In this document: piece after piece, positions 35,570-48,239 of the stretch
Layout of the letters: the number at the start of each line of letters is the position of its first letter
Numbering within the stretch: position 1 is the stretch's first letter
Assembly (NCBI GenBank): GCA_019055375.1
Contig: JAHQIW010007006.1
Span: 299,085-363,084 of the forward strand
Direction: 5' to 3'
DNA: 64,000 bases
DNA from: Parelaphostrongylus tenuis
Lineage: Eukaryota > Nematoda > Chromadorea > Rhabditida > Metastrongylidae
Translations under genes and position numbers: made by a program
The notes under the pieces: generated by a model
Databases searched by the model: none
The model's input: the letters and a program-made list of their open reading frames with translations, nothing else
Told to the model about the DNA's origin: nothing

Positions 35570-37245
35570 GGTCTTAACGCGTTGAGTATCTAGACAATAA
35601 CCTCTAGGGGAGTACTGTACCTGAATTTGTATCTATTTATGACAATATTCGGCATAACAGAAAGAACAGTTTGCAAAAGATTTGAAAATTTATTGCACGA
35701 ACAAGAATCAATGTCAATAAATCTAGAAAAATTGCCGCTCAATAAATTTCAAAGGAATTCCGAGTTATAGTATGCTCCAGAAATTCTTGAAATTACTATT
35801 TTCAAGGAGTATGACTCCTCGAAAACTGCGCAATCTTAATTAGAATCTAGGTCAAGGTTTTCATCCGCTCAGCCCCTTTCTATTGCGACACCGCGCACTT
35901 TTGTTTGTATTTTCATGAAATTCAGGATCAGCTTTGTTTAAAGTTAGCTTGGAAAGGTTAAATTCAGAACAAGAAAAAAGAGACATAACCAACACCTCAT
36001 TCTCTACGAATGTTCTCTAAATCACAATAACCTGATAGCAAAATTAACTCGACTTTCCGTTAGTCTTCGCGTGAATTTTTTGAAGTGCTTGATTGCTACC
36101 GACAGAAAAATTTCAGCTCGAACTCAAGTATGGAAGAAAAATGTGGTACGTGTCAAGCTTGAGAGGGTATAATTCCGGAAAACATTCGGTTCTCTAATAA
36201 GCATTGGTGATTATAATTTAAGCTTATTGCTCGTCAGCTGTACGTAAATATAGCAGAAAAAAATTTCCAGAATGCTTTTCTTTATTGGTCATTCTTTGAA
36301 AAAGGAAGAAAAAACAGTATAGCAGTTTAACACGTTGAAAACCACGTTGATTTTGTGCGCTGCGCGCCGCGAGACCGTGCGGCGATGCGATGAACGCAGC
36401 TCATTACGATGACCATGTGGTAGTTCCCCAATGTAATTTGGATTATTTTCGTCACTAAAGAAAGCTTAGTCGTCAGTAAAATAGAGAATATGATAAAAGA
36501 GACTTCAAGAAAACTATATTTGGTTGGAACATGTCAAAAAAAAGCAACGAAATGTTCTTCAAAAGTGGCACTGCACACCATGATGCGATGCGATTTCAGC
36601 GATAATTCGTTGAAATTTTTCCGAAAATTGAAGACGTTAGAAGTCGAAGCTTCGCTAGAGTTGTTAAAAAGACTTTGCTCGAATGTCTTATGAGTTAAAT
36701 TTTTTATAAATCCACTTGAACTCTATATGAATGTCGTTTCATCGCCTCAACCAAGAAATCCTGCCAATGCTTTTTTCTGAACAGCATAATTCTGGAGGAG
36801 AAATCCCAGATGCTTACGAGAAATCATACTTCGATTTTATATACGACATTTTTTATGGGAATATTCAAGCTATCTTGTACACATTTGTCCACATTTCACT
36901 CACTTTTGTCATTCATTTCCTAAATCAAGAGCAATCACCTCTATTCATTGTTACGAATAGCCGTCAATAGTCAAGAACAATATAGCATTGTCATGATAAA
37001 TCATGTATCAGTTTGTTTTTCGGAATTGAATATTACGAGGTAAACGTCCCAATTTTGGTAGAATCTCATGACATATCCCTCAAATCATCATTGTGATAGT
37101 AAGTTACAGGGCAATGGATAGTTTGCCAAGAACAGTGTTGTACACTGCATGCGATGCCACTAAACTGTTCCCAATTTTCCATCATCGGCGTATTTTAGGA
37201 TATGGGACCTTTAAATAATATAGGAATCACTTTAATCTATCCTTT
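35570..37245. other. Intergenic DNA with two open frames
   Basis: Plus-strand frames at 36,490-36,693 and 36,731-36,970 look mildly coding (for example GGEIPDAYEKSYFDFIYDIF) but have no recognised family or clear splice joins. Confidence 0.25.
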
Positions 37246-37249
37246 TAGC

Positions 37250-37540
37250 GAGAAAGCATGTGGTGCAGTGGTAATAGGTGCTCCGCGTTGCACACAAGGT
37301 CGATGGCTCGATCTCGCGCCCATGGCTCACCAAACCATCCATCCCTCTGGGATTGGTAGATTGGTACCGGACAGGCCGCAGACTTGTCTGGGAGGATAAG
37401 CAGCACTGACTCGGTTGAGTCAGAGGCCACCGCGATTCTTTGTGAAATCCAGATGTGCATTCAATCACCTCACCCAAAGTTAAAATCAAAGATGAATGCA
37501 TGGCCTATCCTTTAGGGATTGATCAACAACAAAAGCTTTA
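37250..37540 (+). repeat. tRNA-derived SINE, family B
   Basis: The head GGTGCAGTGGTAATAGGTGC and ATGGCTCGATCTCGCGCCCA is followed by the body TGTCTGGGAGGATAAGCAGC and the end GGGATTGATCAACA. It is among the better preserved copies. Confidence 0.7.
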
Positions 37541-38414
37541 TCCTTCAACCTTTATCCTTTAATCTTTTGAAAGCTAAAAGTATTTTTATCGCCATGTATT
37601 GCGCTAAGAACACCATTTATCAAGGCAGCATTTGTCACTGGACAAGGGCGTCGATTCAGGTGTTCTATAAATTCCTTTTTAGTTGATTAGTCGCAAGTCG
37701 AACTATTTTACTTTGTCGGGTTCCATCCTCTCCAGACAACTTCAATAGAATCACAGGCTGCAACTGCCCATGACTAAATGAGAGACCTGATCTGCTATCT
37801 GCTTCCGATGGATATCATTCGTCCTTACCCATCGGTGTAATTTATCTTCTGCATAGCATGCTCGCAGTCCCGAGTGGGAGATTGGTGATGAAGCTGATAA
37901 CAGCATGGAAGAAAATGCATTTGTCGCAGACACTGGGTCATGTGAAGCTCTCTCACCCAAGACCGTGCCCTTTGATGACGACAAGCAGGTGTTCAAAGCG
38001 ACCTAATTGATGCTCACATTCAAGGAGCTAGCCAACTTTCATGGACTGTCCCTGATCAATCATTACGACCTGATTGAAGGGCAGGCAGATATGTGTGACG
38101 AATGGAAGACAGCTAGATCCAAAAAGACTACAGAGTAGTGCTGTGAAAAAGGGTATAAACGTTCTGAGTGGAGAGTTTTTTAGCATGTTTTTGATCAATG
38201 TGAATGCCCAAGTTTTTCACCATTAAATAAGTATTTTCAGCAAAATATTCACGACATCAAAGAAGTAGGAAATTTTAGTGACGTAAATGCAGAACATGGG
38301 CTTTTCAGATCGACGTTTGCGAAATTTTTGAAACAAAGAGAAAAAAGCAGTCAAAAGGTTTTACCTTCTCAGGTATGCTCCTTTTCAAAAAAGAAAGAAT
38401 TTTTGGGACCACCT

Positions 38415-39011
38415 GTATCACTTGTCGTCCTGTTGATCGTCGAGTGATTCAAGTGGGTACCAGCAACACTTCCATTTTTCCCAATCGCGTGCAAGAGTAG
38501 CCCAGTGACTCCTCCTCGCTCTAGGGATTCGCTGGGCATCATATCTTCTTTCTATGCCTTTCATAAAGAAATCGGACCATCGGGTCGGTGATCCTCCTGT
38601 AGAGCGCTTGATATCCCGAGGAATCCAATTGGTAACGGCTTTCGTCCATCGGTTGTCGTTGAAACGCATCACGTGTCCGGCCCACCTTATTTTCGATATC
38701 CTGGCGTGTAGAACTGCGTCTTTGATCTTCGATTTTTAACGCAGGTCGGAAGTTCGGATCCTTTCTCTCATTTTCAAGATTCGGGATACTCCTAGCATCG
38801 ACATTTCGATTGCGCGTTCAATAACGCCGAGTAATCTCTCATCCAGCTTGCGTAGCGATGAGGTTTTTGCTGCATGCGTTAGAGTAAGTATAGTCGTCGA
38901 GTCGAAAAGGTGGGCACGGAGTTGGATGTTCTTTGTCCTCTTAACATCTTCGATGCTCTTAAACGTTCCCCAAGCCGCTCGTTTCCTCTTGCTTTTTTGG
39001 GATATGAGCAT
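38415..39011 (-). mobile_element. RTE-type non-LTR retrotransposon, 3' end, minus strand
   Basis: Two minus-strand frames give the C-terminal part of an RTE-like reverse transcriptase. Upstream (39,011-38,736) they read KRAAWGTFKSIEDVKRTKN and later ERAIEMSMLGVSRI. Downstream (38,672-38,418) they read WTKAVTNWIPRDIKRSTGG, PTRWSDFF and, at the end, DDQQDDK. This tail with a W-x-P-R-D-x-K-R motif is typical of nematode RTE elements. The catalytic palm and endonuclease are absent, so it is a 5'-truncated dead copy. A second copy lies at 55,440-56,040. Confidence 0.75.
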
Positions 39012-39239
39012 TTTTCAAATGCCGATGAACCATGCTAAAAATAGAAAGTTCACTTCATAAGATTGAACAAAGTTCGGGGTGGTGTTAAAACAACACACTA
39101 CAAGAGCAAAAAATTAGAAGGATAAATCTTTTCGCGTTGAAGAATCTTTAAGGTGCGCGCCATGCAATCGTCTTCATATCATATTCCCGTTTGAGGTGAT
39201 TGAATGCTTTTTTGGACTGTACACTGATTCGCGGTAATT

Positions 39240-39410
39240 TACCGAGAAGTTGAGCAAGTGCTGGTTATGCTCTTAGGCAAGTTTGGCACAAATTTTCCGA
39301 TCCGAAGGGATGGAAAGCTTCGTGAGGCATGAGCGCGAGATCGAACCAATGGCCTCGTGTGCGAGGCAAAACACCCTAGCCACTGCTCCACATGCGCTCT
39401 TGAGCACAAT
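39240..39410 (-). repeat. Partial SINE family B, minus strand
   Basis: GAGCGCGAGATCGAACCAAT is the complement of the family B B-box region. It is followed by the A-box side (complement of GCATGTGGAGCAGTGGCTAG). It is one of few minus-oriented copies. Confidence 0.55.
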
Positions 39411-40589
39411 GTTTTTTTTTTGTTAGTAAAGCTTACTATAGAAGTCTCCTCATAAATTAGGTTCAGTACTTAACTTTGCAGATTTCGCTATTTTGATTAC
39501 TAATAGTCTAACGAAAAAGCTATGCTGAGCTAAAAAAAAAAAAGTACGAACACAATACACACGATGCTACTGCATTCCACTCAGTTCATAAAGAATAGTC
39601 GACTTTTTAAGAGATCTGTGTGGCCTTTTCACTAAAAATACGTTTTTCTGTGTCACTCCAGTAATATTCTATTTGATATGATTAGAATATTATTATATAA
39701 CATCAAAATTCCCGCTGTAAAGTCGAGAAAATGGCCTAAGATTGCAGAACCTTCTATTTCATTGGTTAGGCAAACGTAGTATGAAAGTCGAACCACAAAC
39801 CAAGCACATCATGAGAATCAGCATTGTTTAAGCTATCGAAAGCCTATAAAAACATAGACAAAAAAAGAAGCAAATATTAAATAACGGTTGGAAGAGCATT
39901 CGATTTTGCGAAGGCATGGTTTCTGTTGTTGAAAAATAGGGCCAGTGATGATATTCTCTTGGAAATCTAATTCATCAAGTAATATCCCTCAATTTCCACC
40001 TTTTATGCTTGCACCGTATAAAACTCTGGTGCGCGACGACACGAACCATGGGTCAATATAACCTATGTGGTTCCCAGCGTGTTAGATAGAGAACATGGTT
40101 GAAACGGCTAAGGCAGCTGGTTTACAGCAATTAGTATGCGTCAACTTAGAATTGACTTACGAAATTGTCTCATTCTTTACACTCTGCTAGAGCGCATAAA
40201 CTGACCTTCAATGATGATTTTAAATCTACGATTCTTCAGAATTCAAAGTTAGAACGATCATCAGCTGTTTAGGGAGCCACGGATAACATTGTTTCTGAGC
40301 CTTATGCTATCGCAATTGTCAGTGTTCATACCGGCCCATGTCCCAAACACCAACATTCACTTAGAACACCCGAAACACGTGCATCCTATGCTCACGTATG
40401 TAACGGAGTCTTTATATATTACCACGTCTGAACAAAAGTTTCGAATGATGTCTAATTACAAATCGTTCACGAACTACTCATAGGAAACTTTAGAGAAATT
40501 AAACAGATATGGCTTGTCTGTCCAATAGATCATAACACTTTTGAAACCGTGTTACAGCTGTTCCATCTTTAGATGGTCACAACGAGATT

Positions 40590-41830
40590 TCCGCAGATTA
40601 GAGGGTTCGCGATGGGACAACGAGTAGCACCGCTTTTCCACTGCTTTCAATTTCAGAGTGGAAGCTCTATGTCGATTTATAGATGACTGCTATCATTCGC
40701 TCTACACAAGAGGAGATGGATAAACACTTTGAAGTTTTGAATGGATTGTCAGAGTATATCATGTTCACGCTAAAAAAAAAACCCTACAAAGGACTGACTA
40801 GCATTTTTGAACGTTCAAGTACACCTCTTGAAAAGTGGCTACATTACAAAATGGTATCGAAAGTTAGGCAATGAAAGCAATCTAGTAAACTGTATGCTTC
40901 ACATACAAAAAAAAAACACTCATCTAAAACATGTGACGAGCAGTTAGAAGTTTCTGCATGGGAGGGGAAGAAGGAAAGAAGTCACTACACTTGGCACGAC
41001 AAATAATCATCTGAAACGGTTGCGAACAACCAGCCACTAACGCCATGTCAAAAGCAAGGGTTAAATCCTATAAAGCAAACAATAGTGTACCAAACCTTAA
41101 TGGCAAGACAGTGAGCGAATCAAGTAGTGCTATAAAAAGATGTCCAGAAAATATGGTTTCGGAAACTCCGTAGGTGCTGTAGAAATGCCACGTAATTTAT
41201 TACGTCTTCAATTAGTCCTTAACCGCCTGTATGACCGCCTATGTAAAACAAAGGAGTGCATAAAATAACCTAATATACCCTTTCTCTTGCAAGACATGTG
41301 ATAACGTACCTGGGCAAAACGGGTAGACCATTTTACAAGTGCATAAAAGAACACCTAGATGGAAAGCCAAAAAGTTTGTAAGCACCCCTCTAAATACACA
41401 TAGGACAAAAAGACTTAGTAGCGACTTTGAAGTGGTAGCTAGATTCATGGGGCTCGAGACATGAACATCGGAGCAAAAATTTTTGAGGATTTTTGGATAA
41501 GTTTCAAAAGTGTAGAAATGAGCGAGACAGTAGAGTGTCTGAACATGACAAACCATATGAAACCAATCCTAGATTGATCTCTAGTCTGGACAACGATGTG
41601 TACTACCACGCATCAGTTGGCACTCTTGTTCCAATCTTAGTTACTGACGTGGCGGGTACGAACGTTATCTCACAGAAAGGACATATATAGTCTTACATAT
41701 TTTCATTTCTTTTATAAAATTCGTATACTTGTACATAACGTTACATGACCATGTTCACGCTGCGATGAAGGCGAGTCATAGAAACGTCAGCCGTCGATTG
41801 AAGAGAAATATTTCAACCTTGAGCAGACTT
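40590..41830 (+). mobile_element. Degenerate Penelope-like element (RT plus GIY-YIG remains)
   Basis: Reverse-transcriptase remains include IRGFAMGQRVAP near 40,590 and LCRFIDDCY near 40,670, whose FIDD equals the catalytic Y-x-D-D. STQEEMDKHFEVLNGLSEYI follows in a shifted frame near 40,695. Near 41,290 the frame TYLGKTGRPFYKCIKEHLDG matches the GIY-YIG endonuclease region found at the C-terminus of these elements. Downstream, GATGAAGGCGAGTCATAGAA followed by ACGTCAGCC near 41,765 resembles the conserved 3' flank. Several stops and shifts show it is dead. Its 5' limit was not found. Confidence 0.6.
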
Positions 41831-41834
41831 GGAA

Positions 41835-44380
41835 TAAAGATCAGTTCTTAAGATGAATCTAGCAACACTGTATCGTATCCACAAAGATGCCAAGAAATGA
41901 GCAAAACTAGGAATTTCAAGCGAGCTTCTCATCCAAGACTACCCTTGCCGGTGTTCACTTGTTATCCACCACACCTGATGAGGGTAATGTTATTGCATTT
42001 TCAGTTTACCTGAGTTCAACATCGAATTATGCTCTACAGAGCATTTCAGCTGACAGGTGATTGCGTATAGCAGATAGAGCGGCTGGAAGAACAAAGCAAG
42101 TTCTTCACTTGGTGTGGTGGCTAGTACGTGAACCTTTGATAACGGTGTTCGCGGACTCTAAGTTCAACTAGAATTTTGAGTTTTCCTCATGTTTCTGCAA
42201 TATTGTGCTCGTATCAACAACGTACTCTGCGACTAGAAAAAAGAATGCGTCATGATTAGAAGGTGGAACAGTGGTTTCAAGATGTCTACTTCTAGATTAG
42301 TGAAGTCACCTTTGGCCCTTATTATAACTACATAAATTTTCCGATGTGAGACGTGGAACACAATTGTATCAAACTATTTACTATCGAGAACAGGAGACAA
42401 TGGAGCCTTAAGCTACACGTGAATGAAAATGAACCAGATCACTGCTAGGTGGGATGATTGAGAATCCAAGATAAGTATGCATATAATCATCATAATCATC
42501 TGTTATACATTTCCTCACAAAATTAGTTACTCAATGTCCTCTGTTAACACCTCGGCGGTTATAAGCAAAAAAAAATTTGCCTATAATAGTTAGAAGTTGT
42601 GCTTAGTTAGGAACATCAATCTGCGGCGGGTAACTCAGGAACGTCAGAAATAGTAAAGGTTGAAAGTAGGTCAAGTTGAATTGGCATAATGAATGATGTG
42701 GAATATATTAGCCATGACTAAGAGTTGTTAGACGATCATCTCGAATTGTGAATGAGTACTATTGTAAACGAAGAGAAACTTTATGTGTTGGAAGAAAAGT
42801 GCTACTCATTCCATGGAGTGTCGTGGTGTTGAAAGCAGTTTCACTCGCACTGTTTGGTTGAAAATGAAGGTATCGCCTTTGTTCCAGATCGCATGAGCAT
42901 AAAGGAACCTTTTCCAAAGATGAAGCTTGGTCTCAAATTATGTTGTTACGTTAACCGAATAGGCTTTCAACTAATTTGTTATGGTCAAAGAATAGAACAT
43001 AGATCTTATCTACAGTGACATGTACTCTCAAAAGAATCATTTTAGGGGCAAGAGACAATGATTCTCAGACAATGAAATAGCACGTTTTTCACAAGTTTTC
43101 TGAGCAGGAACGTCTGACGAATAAAACTTATTATGATCATGACTAATCAAGATGATTGTCGATGGCCACAAAGATTATGGCGAAAGCCGTAATCAAGTCA
43201 AACTTGCCACTGTAATATTTAGTAATCGATCTAGGTGTTGGTAATAACAAGAGGCAAGCAGTAGTGATGATCCCAATTCTAATGTGAACGCCCCCCTGTT
43301 CTAAGTATCTGGTTCGATCCCGCCACAACTCACCACGTCTACCATTTCTTTCGAGGTAACGAAATTGCCTTCCGACTTATCCGTGACAAGCTGACTCTTC
43401 CAATTCAAGTTGAAAAGCTGTAGGACGGTTATCTCAGAATTTGAGACGAAGTCGATCTGATCAGCATTTAACGTTTTTCATGGCAAATTCGAAAGTTCCC
43501 AAACAGCAGGCGAACTCACACGTTCAGGACCTTGAACACCTTTATGATAAATGGATGGCAGAAAGACTCGAATGAGAAAAGTGCTGGAACCAGCAGAATG
43601 TCATACAATATATGTAATGGCTGCTACAGTCTCCTAGCAAGAACTTTAAGTATATAACAGATAGTCAGTTTCCAAAAAAAAAAAAACTTATTAGTCTGAA
43701 CGCAACATTGAAAAAATCTTTTTAGAGAAATTGTTATAACCATAAATGCTTGATTTTTATGTACTGAATTCAATGTTCTCACGGCGAGCAGGCCATTAAG
43801 CAGCAAACAGATTTGCTTATTGAAAACAGTAGATTTTGTTGTTAACAAAACTAGTTAAGAAGAAATTCAATGTTTTTATACAACATTAGAATTTCTTGGG
43901 CTTTCTTCTGACGAAACATTGCACATCAGCGGTATGTTCTAGTTGCGAATGAAACTAAATTGTACTAAACTAACTGTGAAAGGTGATTTGGAAAATAATG
44001 ACGGTTATGACCTCAAAACTTGCACACCACTAAATGCCTTGGAAATCTGTCAAGGTTGTGAATTTCCACATATTTGTAGATGCGCAAGGACTACTAAAAC
44101 ACTTATTTTGCAGTTGATTCTACCATGTCTAGCAATTTTGCCCTTATGTCACATGACACAAAGAGGAGAGCTTCACGTCATCTCATACTATTGATGTTTA
44201 TTACCTGGACACATTATTTAGTAGAAAAAAAAAGAGTGTTAAGTCTTACTCAATACAATCCTTCCTGAAATATGACTATTCGCACAATGAATTTAGTTAG
44301 GAGGAATAGCAAGTATTTTCGTGATGCTCAGAACCGTGAATTATAAGATGAATGTAAAACACTTTTATAGAGCTAAATTA
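41835..44380. other. Intergenic DNA
   Basis: A plus frame at 43,943-44,194 has several Cys residues (LKTCTP, EICQGCEFPHICRC) followed by a hydrophobic tail, but no splice sites or family support it. A tRNA-like minus fragment lies near 43,290-43,330. Nothing else is assignable. Confidence 0.25.
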
Positions 44381-44383
44381 CAA

Positions 44384-44680
44384 GATGAGCGCATCTGGCT
44401 CAATGGTTAGAGGTGTTCCACGTCGCACACAAGGTCGATAATTCAATTTCGCGCTCATGGCTCACCAAGCCAGATATCCCTCTTGCGCCGATAAATTGTA
44501 CCAGAGGAGTTAGGCTTGTTTGGGAGGATAAACAGCACTACTTGATACTGCGGTAGGTCACTGCGAGTCATTGGAAGGGCCACATATGTATTCAGCCAGC
44601 TCAAAGGAAGTTAGAAATTGAAAATTAATGCGTGGAGCATCCCTATGGAACTGATCAACGCCAAAGTTTTATCCTTTTCA
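44384..44680 (+). repeat. tRNA-derived SINE, family B
   Basis: The head is TGGCTCAATGGTTAGAGGTG and the body TTTGGGAGGATAAACAGCAC; it ends with ACTGATCAACGCC. Confidence 0.65.
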
Positions 44681-44689
44681 TTCTTTCCA

Positions 44690-45540
44690 AATCACGAGAT
44701 GTGGTCAAATAACACTGATTATCTAAAGGAGAGCTCATATGTACTATTTCAAGTAGAAGTGCAGAATACTTTATCACTATAGCATTTGTATAAGAATAGT
44801 AGAGTCTTGTTTCAGAGTTGCTACTAGAACTGATATTCTATTTTCGTATCGACTCTTAGATTTCACGGGGGCTGTGATTACTGCGTGCCGATTTACCCAG
44901 AAAATTAGTATTTACTCGCTTACTTATGAAGGAAAAAAAACTCTCGTCAAGGTTAATCAGTTAAGATTAAGTAGGTATCACAGATTTCTGCCCTTGATAA
45001 TTCCAGAAATATCAATTCTAGGTGGAGATACGGTACTTCTCACAGTACGGTGGTTGAAGTACTTGTCAACCACCGCATTTGACATCCCTTTAATCACTTC
45101 TAACTGAACAGTTGCATCGTTTTACATTTACATTCCACCACTCCACCTTTTCGACTTTTCGCATTTGTTCACTTTTACTCGAACTACACCAATGGTCATC
45201 CATTTTACCGTCGATTTACGCTTCGAGATATTTCTTCTCCTATGTAGTGTTAATAAGCTACCGCTTTCATTAATGTCGAACTGTATAGGCACCGTAGAGA
45301 CAATCTAAAAACCCCATTAATCCGTTCTCGACGAATCTTTTTTGCTTCTCCTTTAGACTTTCAAAGATCTTTCGTCTCTGCGATCTCAATACCACCTCGA
45401 AAAAGCGCGAATTTCGTCAATTGATTGAAGAATTCTTTTATTTTGAAAGATTGCTAGATTTCTTACATTACAGTTGCAGAAAAACTTTGTTCTATCGTAC
45501 CTATGGTATTGGCTTTTATTTTCCTTGAATACTGTCGCTA
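44690..45540. other. Intergenic DNA
   Basis: No exon or repeat was identified beyond a 77-codon open frame without family (44,874-45,107). Confidence 0.25.
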
Positions 45541-45544
45541 TAAA

Positions 45545-45845
45545 AACACGTGGCGTAGTGGCTAGAAGTGCTCTGCGTCGAACACAAGGCCGATGGTTCA
45601 ATCTCGCGCTCATAGCGCAGCAAGCCATTCATCCCTCCGGGGTCGGTAAATTGGTACCAGACAGGTCTCAGACTTGTCTGGGAGGATAAGCAGCACTGAC
45701 TCGGTTCAGCGGGAGGCCACCGCGAGTCATTGTAAAAGCCAGATGTGCATTCAATCACCTCAAAAGAAGTTAAAAATTGAAGAAGAATGCAATTCGCATC
45801 CCTCAGGGATTGATCAACACCGAGAGCTTTAAACTTTATCCATTT
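45545..45845 (+). repeat. tRNA-derived SINE, family B
   Basis: This well preserved copy has the head GTGGCGTAGTGGCTAGAAGT, the B box GGTTCAATCTCGCGCTCA and the body GGACTTGTCTGGGAGGATAA-like box, and it ends GGGATTGATCAACACCGA. Confidence 0.7.
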
Positions 45846-46433
45846 ATTGCAGCTATGAAGTTATAAAAACCGCTTTAAAAATTTAGCAAAGCATTACCAA
45901 CTTTGGATGTAAAACGTAATTTTTTGCCTCTATTGCACCCTAGAAGGATCGTTTAAGAAGCCACTTTTGCACCGATATGTAAAAATTTGAGCTGTTGGTT
46001 AGCTTCAGGAGGTCTTACAAAAAGCCGTAAACAGTCGAGCAGATAAAGTAGAGGACTATGAAATCAAATTTCATTTTCGCTGCTACGACGCACTAAGAAG
46101 CCTTTTTACAAATCAAACACATTATAAAGATAGCCGTATTTTAGGCTTCCGAATGACTACTCAAAGTCTACAACAAAATTTGTGTCCATAAAAAAGGACT
46201 TCAAAAATTCGTGGATCTACAAAAAAATATATACCGACCCGCGGTTTCAGATTTCATACACCCCTTCGCGGACGGCACATTATCTTCTTTTGCAAGAGGC
46301 GTGCGATTTTCGTTATTCTATAGGGACAATTTACATTTCGTAAAGAACTTTGAGTATTCTGTAGAACCCTGATACTACACAATTTTCTCGAACACTCATT
46401 TACTTTTTGTGCACATATGAGTCGTATGAAGTA

Positions 46434-46735
46434 CGAGCGCTTGTGGCGCCGTGGTTAGAGGTGTTCCGCGTCGCTCACAAGGATGATGGTTCGATCTCGC
46501 GTTCATGGCTCATCAGTCCACCTTCAGGATTGGTAAGATAGTACCCGACTGCTCCCGGACTTGTCTGGGAGGATAAGCAGCATTGACTCTATACAGTGGG
46601 AGGCGACCGCGAGTGATTGTAAAGGCCAGATATGTAATCGATCACCTCAAATGAAGTTAAAAATCAAAGACGAGTGCGTGGCACACCCCTCAGGGATCGC
46701 TCAACGCTGAGAGCTTTATCCTTTACCCTTTATGA
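46434..46735 (+). repeat. tRNA-derived SINE, family B
   Basis: The head GAGCGCTTGTGGCGCCGTGG is followed by a body with ACTTGTCTGGGAGGATAAGC and an end at GGGATCGCTCAACGC. Confidence 0.7.
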
Positions 46736-46739
46736 CTCG

Positions 46740-47060
46740 TGCGAAGAAATCCTCAAGTGTGAAAAGTAATATCATTTTCGCTCCTATAGCGCACTACATG
46801 AACCTTCTTGAAAACCAAATATACGATCGGAATCGCCGAGATTTGTGCTATCGAAAGCCACCCAGGGACCCTAACCGTACGAGAAAAGCTCTCCAAATGC
46901 AAGATATAATGTTATTGTCGTTGCTACAGCGCACTAAAAAGGCCTTCTTAGAAATCAAGCATAGTGTTGAAATCGACGATATCTATGCTAGCGAGTGGCT
47001 ACTAAAATTCCAGTAGAGAAAGCTCTATCCAACGAAAAGAAGATCTCTGGAAAATTGAGG
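46740..47060 (+). repeat. Interspersed repeat family Q
   Basis: The block includes TGCTACAGCGCACTAAAAAG and translates to LLQRTKKAFLEIKHSVEI. A minus-strand copy at 60,150-60,330 gives LLQRNQKSFLETRHIIEI, and a weaker relative lies near 46,080-46,150. The peptide similarity reflects shared DNA ancestry; no protein function is claimed. Confidence 0.45.
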
Positions 47061-47379
47061 ATCACAATAACTCTCATCGAGCACTAAGGGTTTGAAAAAG
47101 CTGCAGTTTTTAACGTGTTGTAACAGTGAGAATAAAATTATGCTTCACAATCAGTCTCCTTTGTTTGCTCGGCTGAAATCTATGGATGGCTTCCCCCTGG
47201 ACTTTCGGTAGTTATTCGATGCTCAAATCTCGACGACTCTGATGTTAAGATTGGTTTCTGAAAACGTTTACACAGAACACTGTAAGAGCGAGAAAAACAT
47301 CACGTTTACCAGTCGTAGTTTTCTTCGTACATAAGAGTTATAATATGTGCAAATATGGGTAAGGGAACTGAGTAGTAAG

Positions 47380-47810
47380 CAAAAATCCGAACTCACGCGG
47401 GAGTTGAACCCGCGTTTCATCCTACTGAAGGCTCGTGCTACCACTACACCACTGAGGCCACCGCTTATTCACCACTCATTCTTCAAGATCGCTCTATTAT
47501 AGCTACCAGCTACGAACCTTTAACAGTGCAACGGTTAGCATACGCTCCCGGAAAGAGTGAGATCTGGGTTCGAATCCTGGCTGACGCAAACGTTTTTGCA
47601 CAGCATTCCACATATTGGGCATATCGCTCTATAAACCCAGTTAAGCCGACAGCCATTGTACTCAGATAGTTCCTAGATTTCTTACGTTTTTACTGCTTTT
47701 ACGCAGTGCTATGATATTTCAAACATTCCTAGGGGTATTAAGTGCTAAGCAAAAACTCGACCTCGAGGGAATTGAACCCGCGTTTCACCCGCACCGCGAA
47801 AACGCAGTAA
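47380..47810 (-). repeat. SINE family A (minus) split by a nested family C copy
   Basis: The complement of the family A head lies at 47,395-47,465 and its flank resumes near 47,630 (CTCTATAAACCCAGTTAAGC). Between them, 47,521-47,625 is a plus-strand family C unit (CAACGGTTAGCATACGCTCC, then GGGTTCGAATCCTGGCTGAC). This is direct evidence that family C moved after family A. A further family A end lies at 47,745-47,790. Confidence 0.6.
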
Positions 47811-48068
47811 GAATTTACGAAATCTCGGTACTAAATGGGGTTATATTTACATGAAAAGCATATGACCATGTAGAGAAAATTAAGGAGTATCAGAGTTACA
47901 CAAAAAACCTAAAGTTTCTTTTGAAATGCGTTTGATCTATTGCAGTCCCGAAAGAGTTAAAAAGAAAAACGCGACATAAAAACTATACGAACGCGTAAAC
48001 TCCGTTTCCTTTCTGCCGCTGATATCGCAACAAGCTTCTCCAGCCTGTTCGATCATCATCGTCGTCAT

Positions 48069-48103
48069 GGGTGGTCGACGTGGGTGGTCGACGTGGGTGG
48101 TCG
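48069..48103. repeat. 13-bp tandem repeat in presumed PABP promoter
   Basis: GGGTGGTCGACGT occurs almost three times head to tail within a GC-rich 200-bp block. It lies about 230 bases upstream of the oligo(A) leader. Confidence 0.6.
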
Positions 48104-48239
48104 TCACCGCTGTGTGGGGACGCGAATGCGGACGTGGTTTTCCGTGCAGGACCGGCTTGGCGTGTGCGCGCGGCGACACGTCATACGGTCTTTGTTGTCT
48201 GGCGGCGTGGTGTCGTTCACTTCGTTATTCTATCTCTAC

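Noticed and set aside
37202..37501. Overlapping open frames near 37.3 kb and similar ones at 45.5 and 51.8 kb
   Set aside because: All are translations of SINE family B and share the same peptide pieces (for example VPDRPQTCLGG).
46732..47016. 94-codon open frame as a gene
   Set aside because: Its peptide recurs at 60,150-60,330 on the other strand as part of a dispersed repeat.
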